NCBI RefSeq assembly: GCF_008016795.1
Contig: NZ_SDIK01000003.1
Coordinates: 1 to 41,949, forward strand
Source: Prevotella brunnea
Lineage (GTDB): Bacteria > Bacteroidota > Bacteroidia > Bacteroidales > Bacteroidaceae
Length of the DNA: 41,949 nt
Direction: 5' to 3'
Made by a program: the position numbers and the translations under genes. Positions 18,241 to 26,798 of the stretch are shown one piece after another. The notes under the pieces were generated by a model. That model saw only the letters and a list, made by a program, of their open reading frames with translations, did not search any database and was not told the origin of the DNA. Within the stretch, counting starts at the first letter, position 1. Each line of letters begins with the position of its first letter.

Positions 18241-20400
18241 TTATTTCCTCTTCGGGGAATATTTTCCCTTGTTTTTCACTTCGGGGAAGACAAATACCGT
18301 GTTGAAGTCGGCATCAAAGGCGATAATGGCATCGAAACTCTTGCCTTGCTTGCTCTTGAAGCCTTTCAGCAGGGAGGTCTTCCCGGCGGTGAGCAGTTCT
18401 TTGACTTCCTCGTCCTTCAAGTCACGGTTGGCTTTCTGACGGAACACGGGCAGACCGCATTCTGGATTGTCGCAACGCACCACCTTGCCGTAGAACTGCA
18501 TCTGCCCTTTGCCGCACTTGGGACAGGTGCAGCCGGAGGGCTTGTGCCCGAAGATTTTGTCGCAGGAGAGCAGTTCGGCGGTGATTTCCGTGGTGTATCG
18601 CTCTATATCCTCATGGAAGGCGAAAGCTTCCTTCTCCCCACGCTCGATGCGTGCCAGTTCACGTTCCCACTCTCCCGTTAGGGCGGCATCGGCGATGCGC
18701 ATTCCTTTCACTACGGAGTAGAGGGCCAGCCCCTTCTCGGTGGGTACGAGCGATTTCTTGCAACGCTGCACATAGCCGCGGGCAAAGAGGGTCTCGATGA
18801 TGGCGGCACGGGTGGCGGGAGTGCCGATGCCACATTCCTTCATGGCCTGGCGCACCTCCTCATTCTCCACGTCCTTGCCTGCCGTTTGCGTTCCGCCAAA
18901 TCCGGCTGCACTCGGCATATCCAAACAAGTTTGGTTCTGCTCTCGTTGGCACGGATTTTCCATCGCTGAGAGCAGGGTGGCTTCGGTATGCAGGGGTTTT
19001 GGCTTGGTCTTACCCTCGGTGAGACTGATGCCGCATACGGCAAGGGTGTCGCCGCTCTTCCAAGGCGGAAGTACCTGCTCCTCGCTCTCTTCGCCCAGCA
19101 CGGCACGCCATCCCGCCTGACGGATGACGCAGCCCTTGGCGGCAAACTCCGCCTCGCCACTGAGGGCGGTGACGGTGGTGAGTTCCTTGACGCACTTGTC
19201 GGAAAAGGCTTCCACCATGCGCCCGGCTATCATCTGATAGACGGTGTTGTCCTCCTTGGAGAGAAAGAGGGGCTTCTCGCCCGTGACGAGCAGGGCGTGG
19301 TGGTCGGTCACCTTGCTGCTGTCCACGCTGCGGCGGGTCAGCCTGTCTCTGTGGGGCTCCTTGCCAATCCATTCGGGATAGCCGCCCAGGAAGGCGAGCA
19401 GCTTGGGGATTTCGGCAAAGACATCTTCAGGGATGTAGCGGCTGCCGGTGCGCGGATAGGTGATGAGCTTCTTCTCGTAGAGCTTCTGCGCTATCTCCAG
19501 TGTCTTCTCCGCCGTGAGTCCGTGCTTGGCATTGGCTTCCTTCTGCAGGGTGGTGAGGTCGTAGAGCAGCGGCGTGTCCTCCACCTTCTCCTTGCACTCC
19601 ACCTTGGTGACAAGCAGGGAGGACTGCGCCTTTACCTTATTATATATATGCTCCGCAGGGGACTTCTCCTTCCATTTCTCCACGGAAGAGAACTTCACCG
19701 TCTGTTCCCCTGTGCCATCCGTAGATAGATGCACCTGCCAGAAGGCTTCGGGCGTGAAGCGTTTGTGCTCCCAGTAGCGGGCGCACACCATAGCCAGCGT
19801 GGGTGTCTGCACACGTCCGAGGGAGTAGGTGCCCCTGCCTGCGGCGATGGTCATGGCCTGCGTAGCGTTGATGCCCACTAACCAGTCGGCCTCGCTGCGT
19901 GCCTTGGCGGCATGATAAAGGCGGTCGTAGCGGTTGCCCTCTTCGAGGTGGCGCAGCCCCTCACGGATGGCTTTGTCGGTGAGTGAACTGATCCAGAGGC
20001 GTACAAAGGGCGTGCGGCAGTCCAGGTAGCTGTAGAGGTAACGGAAGATGAGCTCACCCTCGCGCCCGGCATCGGTGGCCACTACAATCTGCTCACTCTC
20101 TTCGAAGAGTTTGCCCACTATACGTATCTGCGTGACGACGCTGGGTTCGGGCTTGTAACCCTTCTCCGTCTTGGTATGACGGGGTTGCAGGGTAAAGGTG
20201 TCGGGCAGTATGGGCAGGTGCTCACGGGCGAAGCCGTGGATGCCGTAGCCTTCGGGCATGGTGAGCTGCACCAAGTGCCCATAGGCCCATGTGACGGCAT
20301 AGCCGTTGCCGGAAAAATAACCTTCTTCTCTCTTGGTCGCGCCCACGATGCGGGCTATCTCACGTGCCACGGAGGGCTTCTCTGCGATAATGGTCTTCAT
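18241..20400 (-). CDS. topB: DNA topoisomerase III (TopB)
   Basis: This 719-residue type IA topoisomerase relaxes or decatenates DNA by transient single-strand breakage. The Toprim domain opens the protein (AEKPSVAREIARIVGA) and its metal motif TDAGREGE is near 107-113. The active-site tyrosine is in LITYPRTGSRYI near residue 315. A C-terminal zinc-ribbon-like segment (CPKCGKGQ ... CDNPECGLP) is at about 624-650. In CTnDOT the corresponding gene, exc, lies in the excision operon. Here it follows the DUF3945 gene after 84 bp, same strand, and is closed by a strong terminator. The ATG at 20400 begins the conserved MKTIIAEKPS. Confidence 0.95.
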   Translation of the reverse strand: MKTIIAEKPSVAREIARIVGATKREEGYFSGNGYAVTWAYGHLVQLTMPEGYGIHGFAREHLPILPDTFTLQPRHTKTEKGYKPEPSVVTQIRIVGKLFEESEQIVVATDAGREGELIFRYLYSYLDCRTPFVRLWISSLTDKAIREGLRHLEEGNRYDRLYHAAKARSEADWLVGINATQAMTIAAGRGTYSLGRVQTPTLAMVCARYWEHKRFTPEAFWQVHLSTDGTGEQTVKFSSVEKWKEKSPAEHIYNKVKAQSSLLVTKVECKEKVEDTPLLYDLTTLQKEANAKHGLTAEKTLEIAQKLYEKKLITYPRTGSRYIPEDVFAEIPKLLAFLGGYPEWIGKEPHRDRLTRRSVDSSKVTDHHALLVTGEKPLFLSKEDNTVYQMIAGRMVEAFSDKCVKELTTVTALSGEAEFAAKGCVIRQAGWRAVLGEESEEQVLPPWKSGDTLAVCGISLTEGKTKPKPLHTEATLLSAMENPCQREQNQTCLDMPSAAGFGGTQTAGKDVENEEVRQAMKECGIGTPATRAAIIETLFARGYVQRCKKSLVPTEKGLALYSVVKGMRIADAALTGEWERELARIERGEKEAFAFHEDIERYTTEITAELLSCDKIFGHKPSGCTCPKCGKGQMQFYGKVVRCDNPECGLPVFRQKANRDLKDEEVKELLTAGKTSLLKGFKSKQGKSFDAIIAFDADFNTVFVFPEVKNKGKYSPKRK

Positions 20401-20484
20401 ACTGATTTACTTTTTTTCTGTTTTTACCTATTGTTTCTATTCTCATGTTCGGGATAATGATGGATTTAGTGGTGGCACTCCGGC

Positions 20485-22083
20485 TCATACCTTCATGCCT
20501 TTGCTCTTGCGTTTTTCCTGCTTCTGCTGGACATCATCCTTCGGGGCGGTCTGCCCCTTCTGCAGCGGCTCGTTTACATTTTTGGTCGCCTCGTTGGTCT
20601 TGCCCTGACTGTTGACGGCTACCTGCGTGCGGCTCTCGTTTGCTGGAGCTACCTTCTGGGCATTATCAGGATTGGTGTCGTAGCGATAGGGACGGCCTTT
20701 CTCGGGATTGAAGCGGAGGTACATGGTGGAGGGTATGCCCTTGTCGTCGGGTACGTTCTCCAGCTTGACGGTCTTGCCCGCCACGTAGTCGGCTTTCTGC
20801 TCCTCGGTGAAGGGCACACCCTTCCACTTGGTGATAGGGCGGATGCTGCCATCCTCGTTGGTCCATGTATTGCGACGTTGCTTGCCGGGTTCCTGTTGCG
20901 GTGCTGACTGTTCCACCTTTTGGGATTCCTTGTTGCTCTGCTCCTCCACGGTACGGGGCGACTTACCCGTGCCGGGCACGAACTCCACGCCTCGCTGCTC
21001 CACGTTCACCTGCAGGGTGGTGACGAACTTGCGGCCGTCGTTGCGCTCGATGAGCTTGTCCTTGACGGGCAGTCCGGCACGGAGCATCTCACGCTCCCTA
21101 GGGGTGATCTCCGTCTTGCCGATACGTTCAGGAATGCGGATGCGGGCGGCGGGCATGTCGGTAATCTCGTTGGTCTTGCGGTCGATGCTGATGAAAGAAG
21201 GGGTTATCTCGCCCGTGGCCTTGTCCACCAAGTCCACGATTCTTCCGAGGTTGCCTGTCTCCTTCAGGGCTTTCTTCTCTTCCGGGGTGAACTTGTGACC
21301 CTTGTACTCATCGAGCTTCTGCTCCTTGCGGATGAAGTGGGGAACGAGACGCACGTTGCCGTCGTCGTCCTTGCGGAAGGAGAGGCGGGCATCGAGGCTG
21401 AACGACTCTCCTCCGAAGTTGGGCGTGACACGCACGAGGTCGGACTTGCCGTAGTTAAGCATCTTCTGCAGGTCACCGGACTGCTCCAGCTCCTCACGCT
21501 TCACGCCCCAGTTCTTTTCCAAAGCCTGCCAGTCGATGCGGCTTTCGTCGATGGGCTGGTAGCCTTGCTTTTGCTTGTTCTCTTGTTTGTTCTCTGGTTT
21601 GTTCTCTGGTGCGTTCTGCTGCACGTTTTCCTGTTGTTTCTGTTCCATGTTTTCTTGTTTTTGGGGTTCTACATTGTTTGTCTGATTCTGTTTTTTCTTC
21701 TGCTCTTCCTGTGCCTTCTGTTCCTGCGCCACCTGTTTTTCGTAGGCAGAGGTATCCACTTTGTGGGGTGCGAGCAGGTCGGCATTGGCCACGGGGTCTT
21801 TCAGCAGTTCCTTCATCACGCCGAGCAGGTTCTCCGCCTGGTCTGCCGCAATACGGTAGAAACCGAATCGGCTAGGTTCCTTGCACTGCCGAAAGAAGTT
21901 GCGGAAGAAATTGTCGAGCACGTCGCCGTTCTTGTCAAACTGCAGAAAATCCTGTGCGTTCTCCATCTTTGGCGGTGTGCGTCTGGGGGTGCCGTCCGCC
22001 TGTAATCCGGCCACCACGCTGATTTCGCCCGTCTTTTCATCACGGACTATCAGCACGTCTTTTTCGTTTTTTTTCTTTGCCAT
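20485..22083 (-). CDS. DUF3945/DUF4099-like ICE protein
   Basis: This 532-residue protein is widespread in CTnDOT-like elements upstream of topB. The N-terminal part (about 1-100) holds a small conserved region (VLIVRDEKTGEISVV ... NAQDFLQFDKNG). A low-complexity Gln/Lys/Asn/Glu tract follows (about 115-165, repeated QENKQE-like units). Next is a DUF4099-like domain (IDWQALEKNWGVKREELEQSG) and two related DUF3945-like segments (FTPEEKKALKETGNLGRIVDL; ITPREREMLRAGLPVKDKLI). No catalytic motif is apparent. The position beside topB suggests a part in DNA processing during excision or transfer, but the function is unknown. It ends with a basic tail (KQEKRKSKGMKV). Confidence 0.8.
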   Translation of the reverse strand: MAKKKNEKDVLIVRDEKTGEISVVAGLQADGTPRRTPPKMENAQDFLQFDKNGDVLDNFFRNFFRQCKEPSRFGFYRIAADQAENLLGVMKELLKDPVANADLLAPHKVDTSAYEKQVAQEQKAQEEQKKKQNQTNNVEPQKQENMEQKQQENVQQNAPENKPENKQENKQKQGYQPIDESRIDWQALEKNWGVKREELEQSGDLQKMLNYGKSDLVRVTPNFGGESFSLDARLSFRKDDDGNVRLVPHFIRKEQKLDEYKGHKFTPEEKKALKETGNLGRIVDLVDKATGEITPSFISIDRKTNEITDMPAARIRIPERIGKTEITPREREMLRAGLPVKDKLIERNDGRKFVTTLQVNVEQRGVEFVPGTGKSPRTVEEQSNKESQKVEQSAPQQEPGKQRRNTWTNEDGSIRPITKWKGVPFTEEQKADYVAGKTVKLENVPDDKGIPSTMYLRFNPEKGRPYRYDTNPDNAQKVAPANESRTQVAVNSQGKTNEATKNVNEPLQKGQTAPKDDVQQKQEKRKSKGMKV

Positions 22084-22116
22084 CTTGATTGACTTTTAAT
22101 TGTGATACATTGATTG

Positions 22117-22473
22117 TTATCGGATGCGGGCCTTGTAGTCCGCCATCTTCTCTTTCTGGAAACAGTCAATATGCTCCGAGAGGAACTTCTCCACGTCCGA
22201 CTCCTTGTAGTAGGTCTTCTGCCGGAGCATGAGGTAGGGCAGGATGCCTAACGTGCGGTAGCGTTGCAGCGACCGCTTGCTCACCTGTAGCATCAGGCAG
22301 AGGTCCTGGTTGTCGTAGAGGCGTTCGCCGTTGTACAGCTTGCACTCCGTACCTTCCTCCGTACCTGCCGACTGCCGCTGGCTGCGGTATAGCAGGTCGT
22401 CGAGTATCTTCTCGTGTCTGTCAAGCCGCTCCATGAGGAGGTGGAACAGCCGCTCTATCTTGTAGGTATCCAT
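22117..22473 (-). CDS. Small HTH protein, excisionase-like (Xis2d-type)
   Basis: This 118-residue protein has a helical N-terminus (LFHLLMERLDRHEKILDDLL) and a MerR/excisionase-type winged helix at about 50-95: YDNQDLCLMLQVSKRSLQRYRTLGILPYLMLRQKTYYKESDVEKFL. It has the build of the small recombination directionality factors of CTnDOT (Xis2c/Xis2d), which bind the element's end and steer the integrase to excision. It is 12 bp downstream of a related protein gene on the same strand and 33 bp upstream of the DUF3945 gene, consistent with an excision operon running towards topB. Assignment to Xis2c or Xis2d specifically is inferred from the order of the genes. Confidence 0.78.
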   Translation of the reverse strand: MDTYKIERLFHLLMERLDRHEKILDDLLYRSQRQSAGTEEGTECKLYNGERLYDNQDLCLMLQVSKRSLQRYRTLGILPYLMLRQKTYYKESDVEKFLSEHIDCFQKEKMADYKARIR

Positions 22474-22485
22474 TTTCTTGCCCTT

Positions 22486-22827
22486 TTATGTTTTCTTGCC
22501 TGTCCTTACCATATACTGCCTGTGCAGCTCACCGATGCGCTCTGCGTTGCCGCTCATGGAACACTCCTTCATCATGCGCTCCACATCCGTGAGTCGGTAG
22601 CGGCAGGTACGCCCCATCAGCGAGAAGGGGATACGCCCCTCGTCACGATAGCGTTGCAGGGTGCGCAGGCTGATGCCGAGCAGAGCGGTCACCTCCTTGC
22701 TGTTCAACCACCGTTCCTGTGGCTGCACGGGCTGTCTGTCCTCATACTTGCGGATGTGCTCCGCTATCTTCTCGATGTGTCCGACCAGTTCCTGAAAGGC
22801 GGCACTTTCTATCATTATTACGTTCAT
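22486..22827 (-). CDS. Small HTH protein, excisionase-like (Xis2c-type)
   Basis: This 113-residue protein is paralogous in build to its downstream neighbour: an amphipathic N-terminus (FQELVGHIEKIAEHIRKYE), then the excisionase-type helix-turn-helix (WLNSKEVTALLGISLRTLQRYRDEGRIPFSLMGRTCRYRLTDVERMM). The start at 22827 (MNVIMIESAAF) matches the start of the plus-strand relative at 23042 (MEVVIIERKAF), so I prefer it to the ATG at 22860. It is the first gene of the inferred excision operon. Family-level function (recombination directionality) is from CTnDOT; nothing in the sequence shows which site it binds. Confidence 0.78.
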   Translation of the reverse strand: MNVIMIESAAFQELVGHIEKIAEHIRKYEDRQPVQPQERWLNSKEVTALLGISLRTLQRYRDEGRIPFSLMGRTCRYRLTDVERMMKECSMSGNAERIGELHRQYMVRTGKKT

Positions 22828-23041
22828 AATCAATACTGTTTTTTCTTGTTTCTGCTGCAAAATTACAGGGTATGGAAAGGGTGAACTTATGACTCATAGA
22901 TGACTCATAGAAGATTTTCTTGCAACTGGCTTTGGATGGCTCAACCATCGGTTCCACATGCTGCCACCTGCGCTGGAAATGAGTGGTTTTAGGAGGTCGC
23001 AGCGTAACTTTGCACCGATAATCACAGCAACACTCAGAATC

Positions 23042-23326
23042 ATGGAAGTAGTAATCATTGAAAGAAAGGCGTTCGAGGCACTGATGGCGGATGTCTCGTC
23101 GCTGACGGAGAAGGTGAACCGTCTGTGCGGTCGTGAAAGCGACAGGCGCATGGCGAAGTGGATGGACAACGAGGAGGTATGCCGGTTGCTGCGCCTTAGT
23201 CCGAGAACCTTGCAGACGATGCGGGACAAGAGATTGATTGCCTGCTCGCAGATAGGCAAGAAGTTTTATTACCGCAGGGAGGACGTGGCCAGCCTCGTCA
23301 TTGACAGTAAGGAGGCCAGCCTATGA
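23042..23326 (+). CDS. Small HTH protein of the divergent pair, first gene
   Basis: This 94-residue protein begins MEVVIIERKAFEALMADVSSL, followed by an excisionase/MerR-type HTH (KWMDNEEVCRLLRLSPRTLQTMRDKRLIACSQIGKKFYYRREDVASLV). It is clearly related to the minus-strand gene starting at 22827: the leading motif, the spacing and the DNA-binding domain correspond. The two pairs diverge from a 214-bp region that should hold both promoters. The stop overlaps the next ATG (ATGA, 23323-23326), so this is a two-gene operon. A DNA-binding function is clear; whether it acts in excision, replication or regulation is not. Confidence 0.78.
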   Translation: MEVVIIERKAFEALMADVSSLTEKVNRLCGRESDRRMAKWMDNEEVCRLLRLSPRTLQTMRDKRLIACSQIGKKFYYRREDVASLVIDSKEASL

Positions 23327-23619
23327 AGCAGGAGATTCTCACGCTGGAGCAGGGACGTGTGGCGGACATGCTCCTCTCGCTTAAAAACAGCCATCGCAGG
23401 ATAAACCGCTTTCTGCAGGAATATACTCCTCCGCTGAACGGTGACCGTTACCTGACGGACAAGGAGGTGGCGGAAGCATTGAAGGTGAGCCGCCGCACCT
23501 TGCAGAACCTGCGCAACAACCGTGTGCTGCCATTCATCCTGTTTGGCGGCAAGGCACTCTATCGGGAGTATGACATACAACGTCTGCTGGAGGCAAACTA
23601 CCGCAAGGCGGATGTATAG
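23323..23619 (+). CDS. Small HTH protein of the divergent pair, second gene
   Basis: This 98-residue protein has a helical N-terminus (QGRVADMLLSLKNSHRRINRFL) and an excisionase-type winged helix (YLTDKEVAEALKVSRRTLQNLRNNRVLPFILFGGKALYREYDIQRLL). Its start overlaps the stop of the previous gene by four bases, implying translational coupling. It mirrors the minus-strand pair in size, order and domain, as if the two operons arose by duplication and inversion. It ends just before a very strong bidirectional terminator. The specific target is unknown. Confidence 0.78.
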   Translation: MKQEILTLEQGRVADMLLSLKNSHRRINRFLQEYTPPLNGDRYLTDKEVAEALKVSRRTLQNLRNNRVLPFILFGGKALYREYDIQRLLEANYRKADV

Positions 23620-23620
23620 G

Positions 23621-23678
23621 AACGAAAAAGACGGACGGGCAACCCTGATGATAGGATTGTCCGTCCGTCTTTTTCGTT
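23621..23678. terminator. Strong bidirectional terminator
   Basis: Arms of 22 bp (23621-23642 and 23657-23678) with a single mismatch and a 14-nt loop form a near-perfect hairpin that begins AACGAAAAAGACGGACGG and ends in TCTTTTTCGTT. It lies between convergent genes (HTH pair on plus, RhuM-like on minus) and offers a T-rich end in both directions. Confidence 0.85.
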
Positions 23679-23693
23679 TGTGATGTCTGTCTT

Positions 23694-24068
23694 TCAGTTA
23701 TTCCCAGAAGTCCACAGGGGAATGATGATGGCTTGGTGTTTTTCTCTTCCCCTTTCTTTTGTCGCTGTCTCTTTCAACCACTTGCGGAAGGCGTGGGCAT
23801 AGAAGGTGTTAGCCCGATAGGCCAAGGCGACAATGATGTCCCAGTGGTAGATGTCCACGGAACAGCCCTCCGCCATGCTGATATACTTGCACACCTCATA
23901 GTCCACCAACACACCCGTCTTGCGGATGCCCTTTATCTCCCTGCCTACGGTGGCGGCAGGGAGGTTGAACAGGTCGGCTATCTCGGCGAGGGTCATCCAT
24001 ACTTCTTCCTGCGGGTTGCCCTCCATGCGCACGTGGCCGTGCTCGTCTATTCTGATAGTTCTTCTCAT
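23694..24068 (-). CDS. RhuM-like protein
   Basis: This 124-residue protein has the core of the RhuM ("virulence protein") family: VWMTLAEIADLFNLPAATVGREIKGI, then a short spacer and YHWDIIVALAYRANTFYAHAFRKWL. Full RhuM proteins are longer (about 300 residues), so this is a minimal version, not obviously truncated because the frame is clean. The N-terminus RTIRIDEHGHVRM and the WMTLAEIADLF segment suggest DNA binding. It lies 11 bp behind the integrase stop on the same strand, so it is probably co-expressed with the integrase. The start at 24068 (MRRTIRI) is preferred to an ATG at 24095 inside the integrase gene. Function unknown. Confidence 0.7.
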   Translation of the reverse strand: MRRTIRIDEHGHVRMEGNPQEEVWMTLAEIADLFNLPAATVGREIKGIRKTGVLVDYEVCKYISMAEGCSVDIYHWDIIVALAYRANTFYAHAFRKWLKETATKERGREKHQAIIIPLWTSGNN

Positions 24069-24079
24069 GGCGTTCCGTG

Positions 24080-25315
24080 TTAGATGGTCTGACAAATGAA
24101 CTGCTCCATGGACTCTATCTGCTTGGACAGGCGTTCCATGTCGTTGCTTACCTTCTCGGCGGTAATCTTCGCATAAATCTGCGTGCTGCGGATGCTGGTG
24201 TGACCCATCATCTTCGACAGGGTTTCAATCGGCACGCCGTTGGAGAGGCAGATGGTGGTGGCATACGAGTGGCGGCTCTGGTGCCAGGTGATGTTCTTGT
24301 TGATGCCGCAAAGTTTGGCTATCGCCTTGATGCCGTTCTTGCAGTTCCCATAACATGGGACGGGCAACAGCCGTCCGTCTTCTGCCATGCCGCTGTACTT
24401 CTCGATGATGTGCTTGGGCACGTCGAGCAGGCGGATGTTCGACTCCACGCCAGTCTTCTGGCGGTTGGTCTTTATCCACAGGTGGCCGTCGAAGGAGGTC
24501 TGCAGGTTCTCTTCCGTCAGGTTGTACATGTCCCGCCAGCTCAGTCCCGTGAAGCAGCAGAAGATGAAGAGGTCCCGGATAAGTTCATAGCTTTTCTTCT
24601 TGAACGTGCCGTTGATGAGTGCCGTAATCTCCTCCTTGGACAGGAAGCCACGCTTGGTCTCTTCCTTCGTGATGTGGTAGGCATAGAAGGGGTCACGCGC
24701 CAGCCAACCGTTGTTGATGGCGGTGAAGATGATGCTGCGGAAAGGCATCATGTACGACCACACGGTGTTGGTGCAGTGGTTCTTCTCCGTGCGGAGGAAC
24801 AGCTCGAAGTCGGTGATGAAGGCGGGTGTCAGCTCACGCAGGGCGATGTCGCTCATCTTGTAGCGCTGCTTGATGAACTCCGACAGGTGGTTATATACCA
24901 CGCAGTATTTCCAGTAGCTGCGCTCGCTCTTCATCTTGCCTACCTGCTTTGCATAGTCCTCGTTGTGCTGCTTGAACACGGCCAGCAGGGTCTTGTGGTT
25001 CTGACCCAGCCCCAGATAGGCGTTGCGCACCTTCTCCGCCGTGACATACCCGTCGGTGTCGCACACTTCCTGATACGCCTTGTTGATGCCAAGCCGTATC
25101 TTGTCCAGCATACGGTTGCCCTCCTGTGCCACGAGGCTGCGGCCTGTCAGCTTGCCCAGTTCCACGTTCCACATCTTTTCCTCCACGTCCAGCTTGCTGC
25201 TGAACTGTGATACCTTTCCGTTCACCGTGATGCGGCACATCACGGGAATCATTCCGTTCTTTTTCGGCGCGTTGCGCTTGAGGTAGAACAACACCCTGAA
25301 AGTGCTTCTGCTCAT
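24080..25315 (-). CDS. int: IntDOT-like tyrosine recombinase (ICE integrase)
   Basis: This 411-residue tyrosine recombinase has the length of IntDOT. It has an arm-binding N-terminal domain (FYLKRNAPKKNGMIPVMCRI), a core-binding domain (about 110-210) and a catalytic domain. Catalytic residues seen by count are Lys287, His345, Arg348, His372 and the nucleophile Tyr381 (STQIYAKI). The position that is the first conserved Arg in most tyrosine recombinases is Ser259 here (FTGLSWRDM), a peculiarity known from IntDOT. It drives integration and, with the small HTH proteins, excision. It is the outermost gene of the element. A -7-like TAATTTTG lies at 25335-25342, about 20 bp before the ATG; I see no good -33 box. 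Confidence 0.95.
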   Translation of the reverse strand: MSRSTFRVLFYLKRNAPKKNGMIPVMCRITVNGKVSQFSSKLDVEEKMWNVELGKLTGRSLVAQEGNRMLDKIRLGINKAYQEVCDTDGYVTAEKVRNAYLGLGQNHKTLLAVFKQHNEDYAKQVGKMKSERSYWKYCVVYNHLSEFIKQRYKMSDIALRELTPAFITDFELFLRTEKNHCTNTVWSYMMPFRSIIFTAINNGWLARDPFYAYHITKEETKRGFLSKEEITALINGTFKKKSYELIRDLFIFCCFTGLSWRDMYNLTEENLQTSFDGHLWIKTNRQKTGVESNIRLLDVPKHIIEKYSGMAEDGRLLPVPCYGNCKNGIKAIAKLCGINKNITWHQSRHSYATTICLSNGVPIETLSKMMGHTSIRSTQIYAKITAEKVSNDMERLSKQIESMEQFICQTI

Positions 25316-25772
25316 ACTCTACGTTTTTTAATTGCAAAATTAGTTTCTGTAGAGCTGAAAGGCTGTAAGCAAACCGCAGCACATCGGCGCAATCGCATCC
25401 GCTTCATGTCTTTTTCGTCCTTTTCCCGCAGGCAACATCAGATATTACCCTAACTTTACCTCCCGAAACGCTGTATTCCGATAGTTTACAGCCATTTCCT
25501 CACGGTCTTTTCAGACCTCTTCGACAGCGAAAAGAGTAACGGGATAGTAACGAAACTCTTGCTTCAACTGACTTTTTGTGGCATCTGTTGTCTTCACAGA
25601 AAATCCAACTAAATCAATTAATCCGCTCATTCTCATAGATTTTTCATCATTCTGCCCTCATTCTCAGTTTTTTGTTATATCTTTGCATGAGATAAAAACC
25701 CACTTGAGAATTTGTAAAAACCTACAAGTGAAAAGGATATTTATCGTATTTGCAAAGTTAATAAAAAAGTCC
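25316..25772. other. ICE end and chromosome junction (attachment-site region)
   Basis: This stretch separates the integrase from holA and must contain the junction. The best candidate core is the sequence ending TATCTTTGC (25678-25686), which resembles the GTANNTTTGC-like target of CTnDOT and is also a TAnnTTTG promoter box for holA. Closer to int is a short direct repeat (AGTAACG twice, 11 bp apart, near 25530-25550) that could be an arm-type site. The opposite end of the element is outside the window, so the core cannot be confirmed by comparing both junctions. Confidence 0.5.
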
Positions 25773-26798
25773 ATGCCTGCCAAACAAGGAATGACATTTC
25801 AGACAATCATGAACGATCTGAAAGCTCGGAAGTTCTCACCTATTTATATTCTCATGGGTGATGAATCTTATTATATCGATCGCATTTCTACCTATATTGC
25901 AGAGAATGTCTTGAATGAATCCGAGAAAGATTTTAACTTAACTGTTTGTTTCGGGGCTGATATAAATGCTGCCCAAGTAACCGATATGGCACGTCGTTTT
26001 CCGATGATGGCAAAATATCAAGTCATCATCGTAAAGGAGGCGCAAAATGTTCGTTCCTTGGATGCTTTAGAAAAATACCTCAGAAAGCCTGTTGATTCCA
26101 CAATTTTGGTTTGGTGTCATAAGAATGGAACAATTAACGTTCGAAAAAAAATTATTTCATTGGCGCAGGGTGTCGGAGTGGTTTTTGAAAGTAAAAAACT
26201 ACGCGATTATCAATTAGCAGATTTTATACAAAAATATGTTAATAATAAAAATATCTCTATTGATGCTAAATCCTGTGGAATGATAGCTGATTCTGTGGGA
26301 GCAGATTTGAATCGGTTGACGTCTGAACTTGATAAGGTTATCATATCCTTACCGGAAATTGATAAACGAATAACACCTGAAAGAGTGGAACGAGAAGTTG
26401 GCGTGAGTAAAGAATTCAATAGCTTTGAGTTGAGGAATGCCTTGATAAGGAAAGATGTTTTTAAAGCTAATCAGATTATGAACTATTTTGACAAAAATCC
26501 TAAAGCAGGCTCTTTGTTTTCTTTTCTTCCATTGTTATTTTCTTTCTTCCAAAATCTGATGATAGTACATTATTTACCACAAATTAAATCAGAGAACAAT
26601 ATTGCAAATGCATTGAAATTGCGTTCAGCTTGGTCGGCAAAAGACTATATTATCGGACTAAGAAATTATACACCACGCAAAACAATGGAAATTATTTCTA
26701 AGTTTCGTGAGATAGATGCAAAGAGTAAAGGCATCGGAAATCCTAATATTAGCACTGGAGATTTGATGAAAGAGCTCATTTTTTTCATTTTGCATTAA
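25773..26798 (+). CDS. holA: DNA polymerase III delta subunit (HolA)
   Basis: This 341-residue protein is the clamp-loader delta subunit, which opens the sliding clamp during loading. Bacteroidetes HolA features are evident: MTFQTIMNDLKARKFSPIYILMGDESYYIDRIS at the start (P-loop-like region without a functional Walker A, as normal for delta), RRFPMMAKYQVIIVKEAQ, and a C-terminal helical collar domain (VSKEFNSFELRNALIRKD, FFQNLM). The frame is open further upstream to 25578, but the family begins at MPAKQGMTF, so 25773 is chosen. A TATCTTTG box at 25678-25685 could drive it; this overlaps the candidate ICE junction, so the insertion may have replaced part of the native promoter. Confidence 0.93.
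   Translation: MPAKQGMTFQTIMNDLKARKFSPIYILMGDESYYIDRISTYIAENVLNESEKDFNLTVCFGADINAAQVTDMARRFPMMAKYQVIIVKEAQNVRSLDALEKYLRKPVDSTILVWCHKNGTINVRKKIISLAQGVGVVFESKKLRDYQLADFIQKYVNNKNISIDAKSCGMIADSVGADLNRLTSELDKVIISLPEIDKRITPERVEREVGVSKEFNSFELRNALIRKDVFKANQIMNYFDKNPKAGSLFSFLPLLFSFFQNLMIVHYLPQIKSENNIANALKLRSAWSAKDYIIGLRNYTPRKTMEIISKFREIDAKSKGIGNPNISTGDLMKELIFFILH

Noticed and set aside
24077..25210. A 377-codon open frame on the plus strand
   Set aside because: It is exactly opposite the integrase and has no family features.
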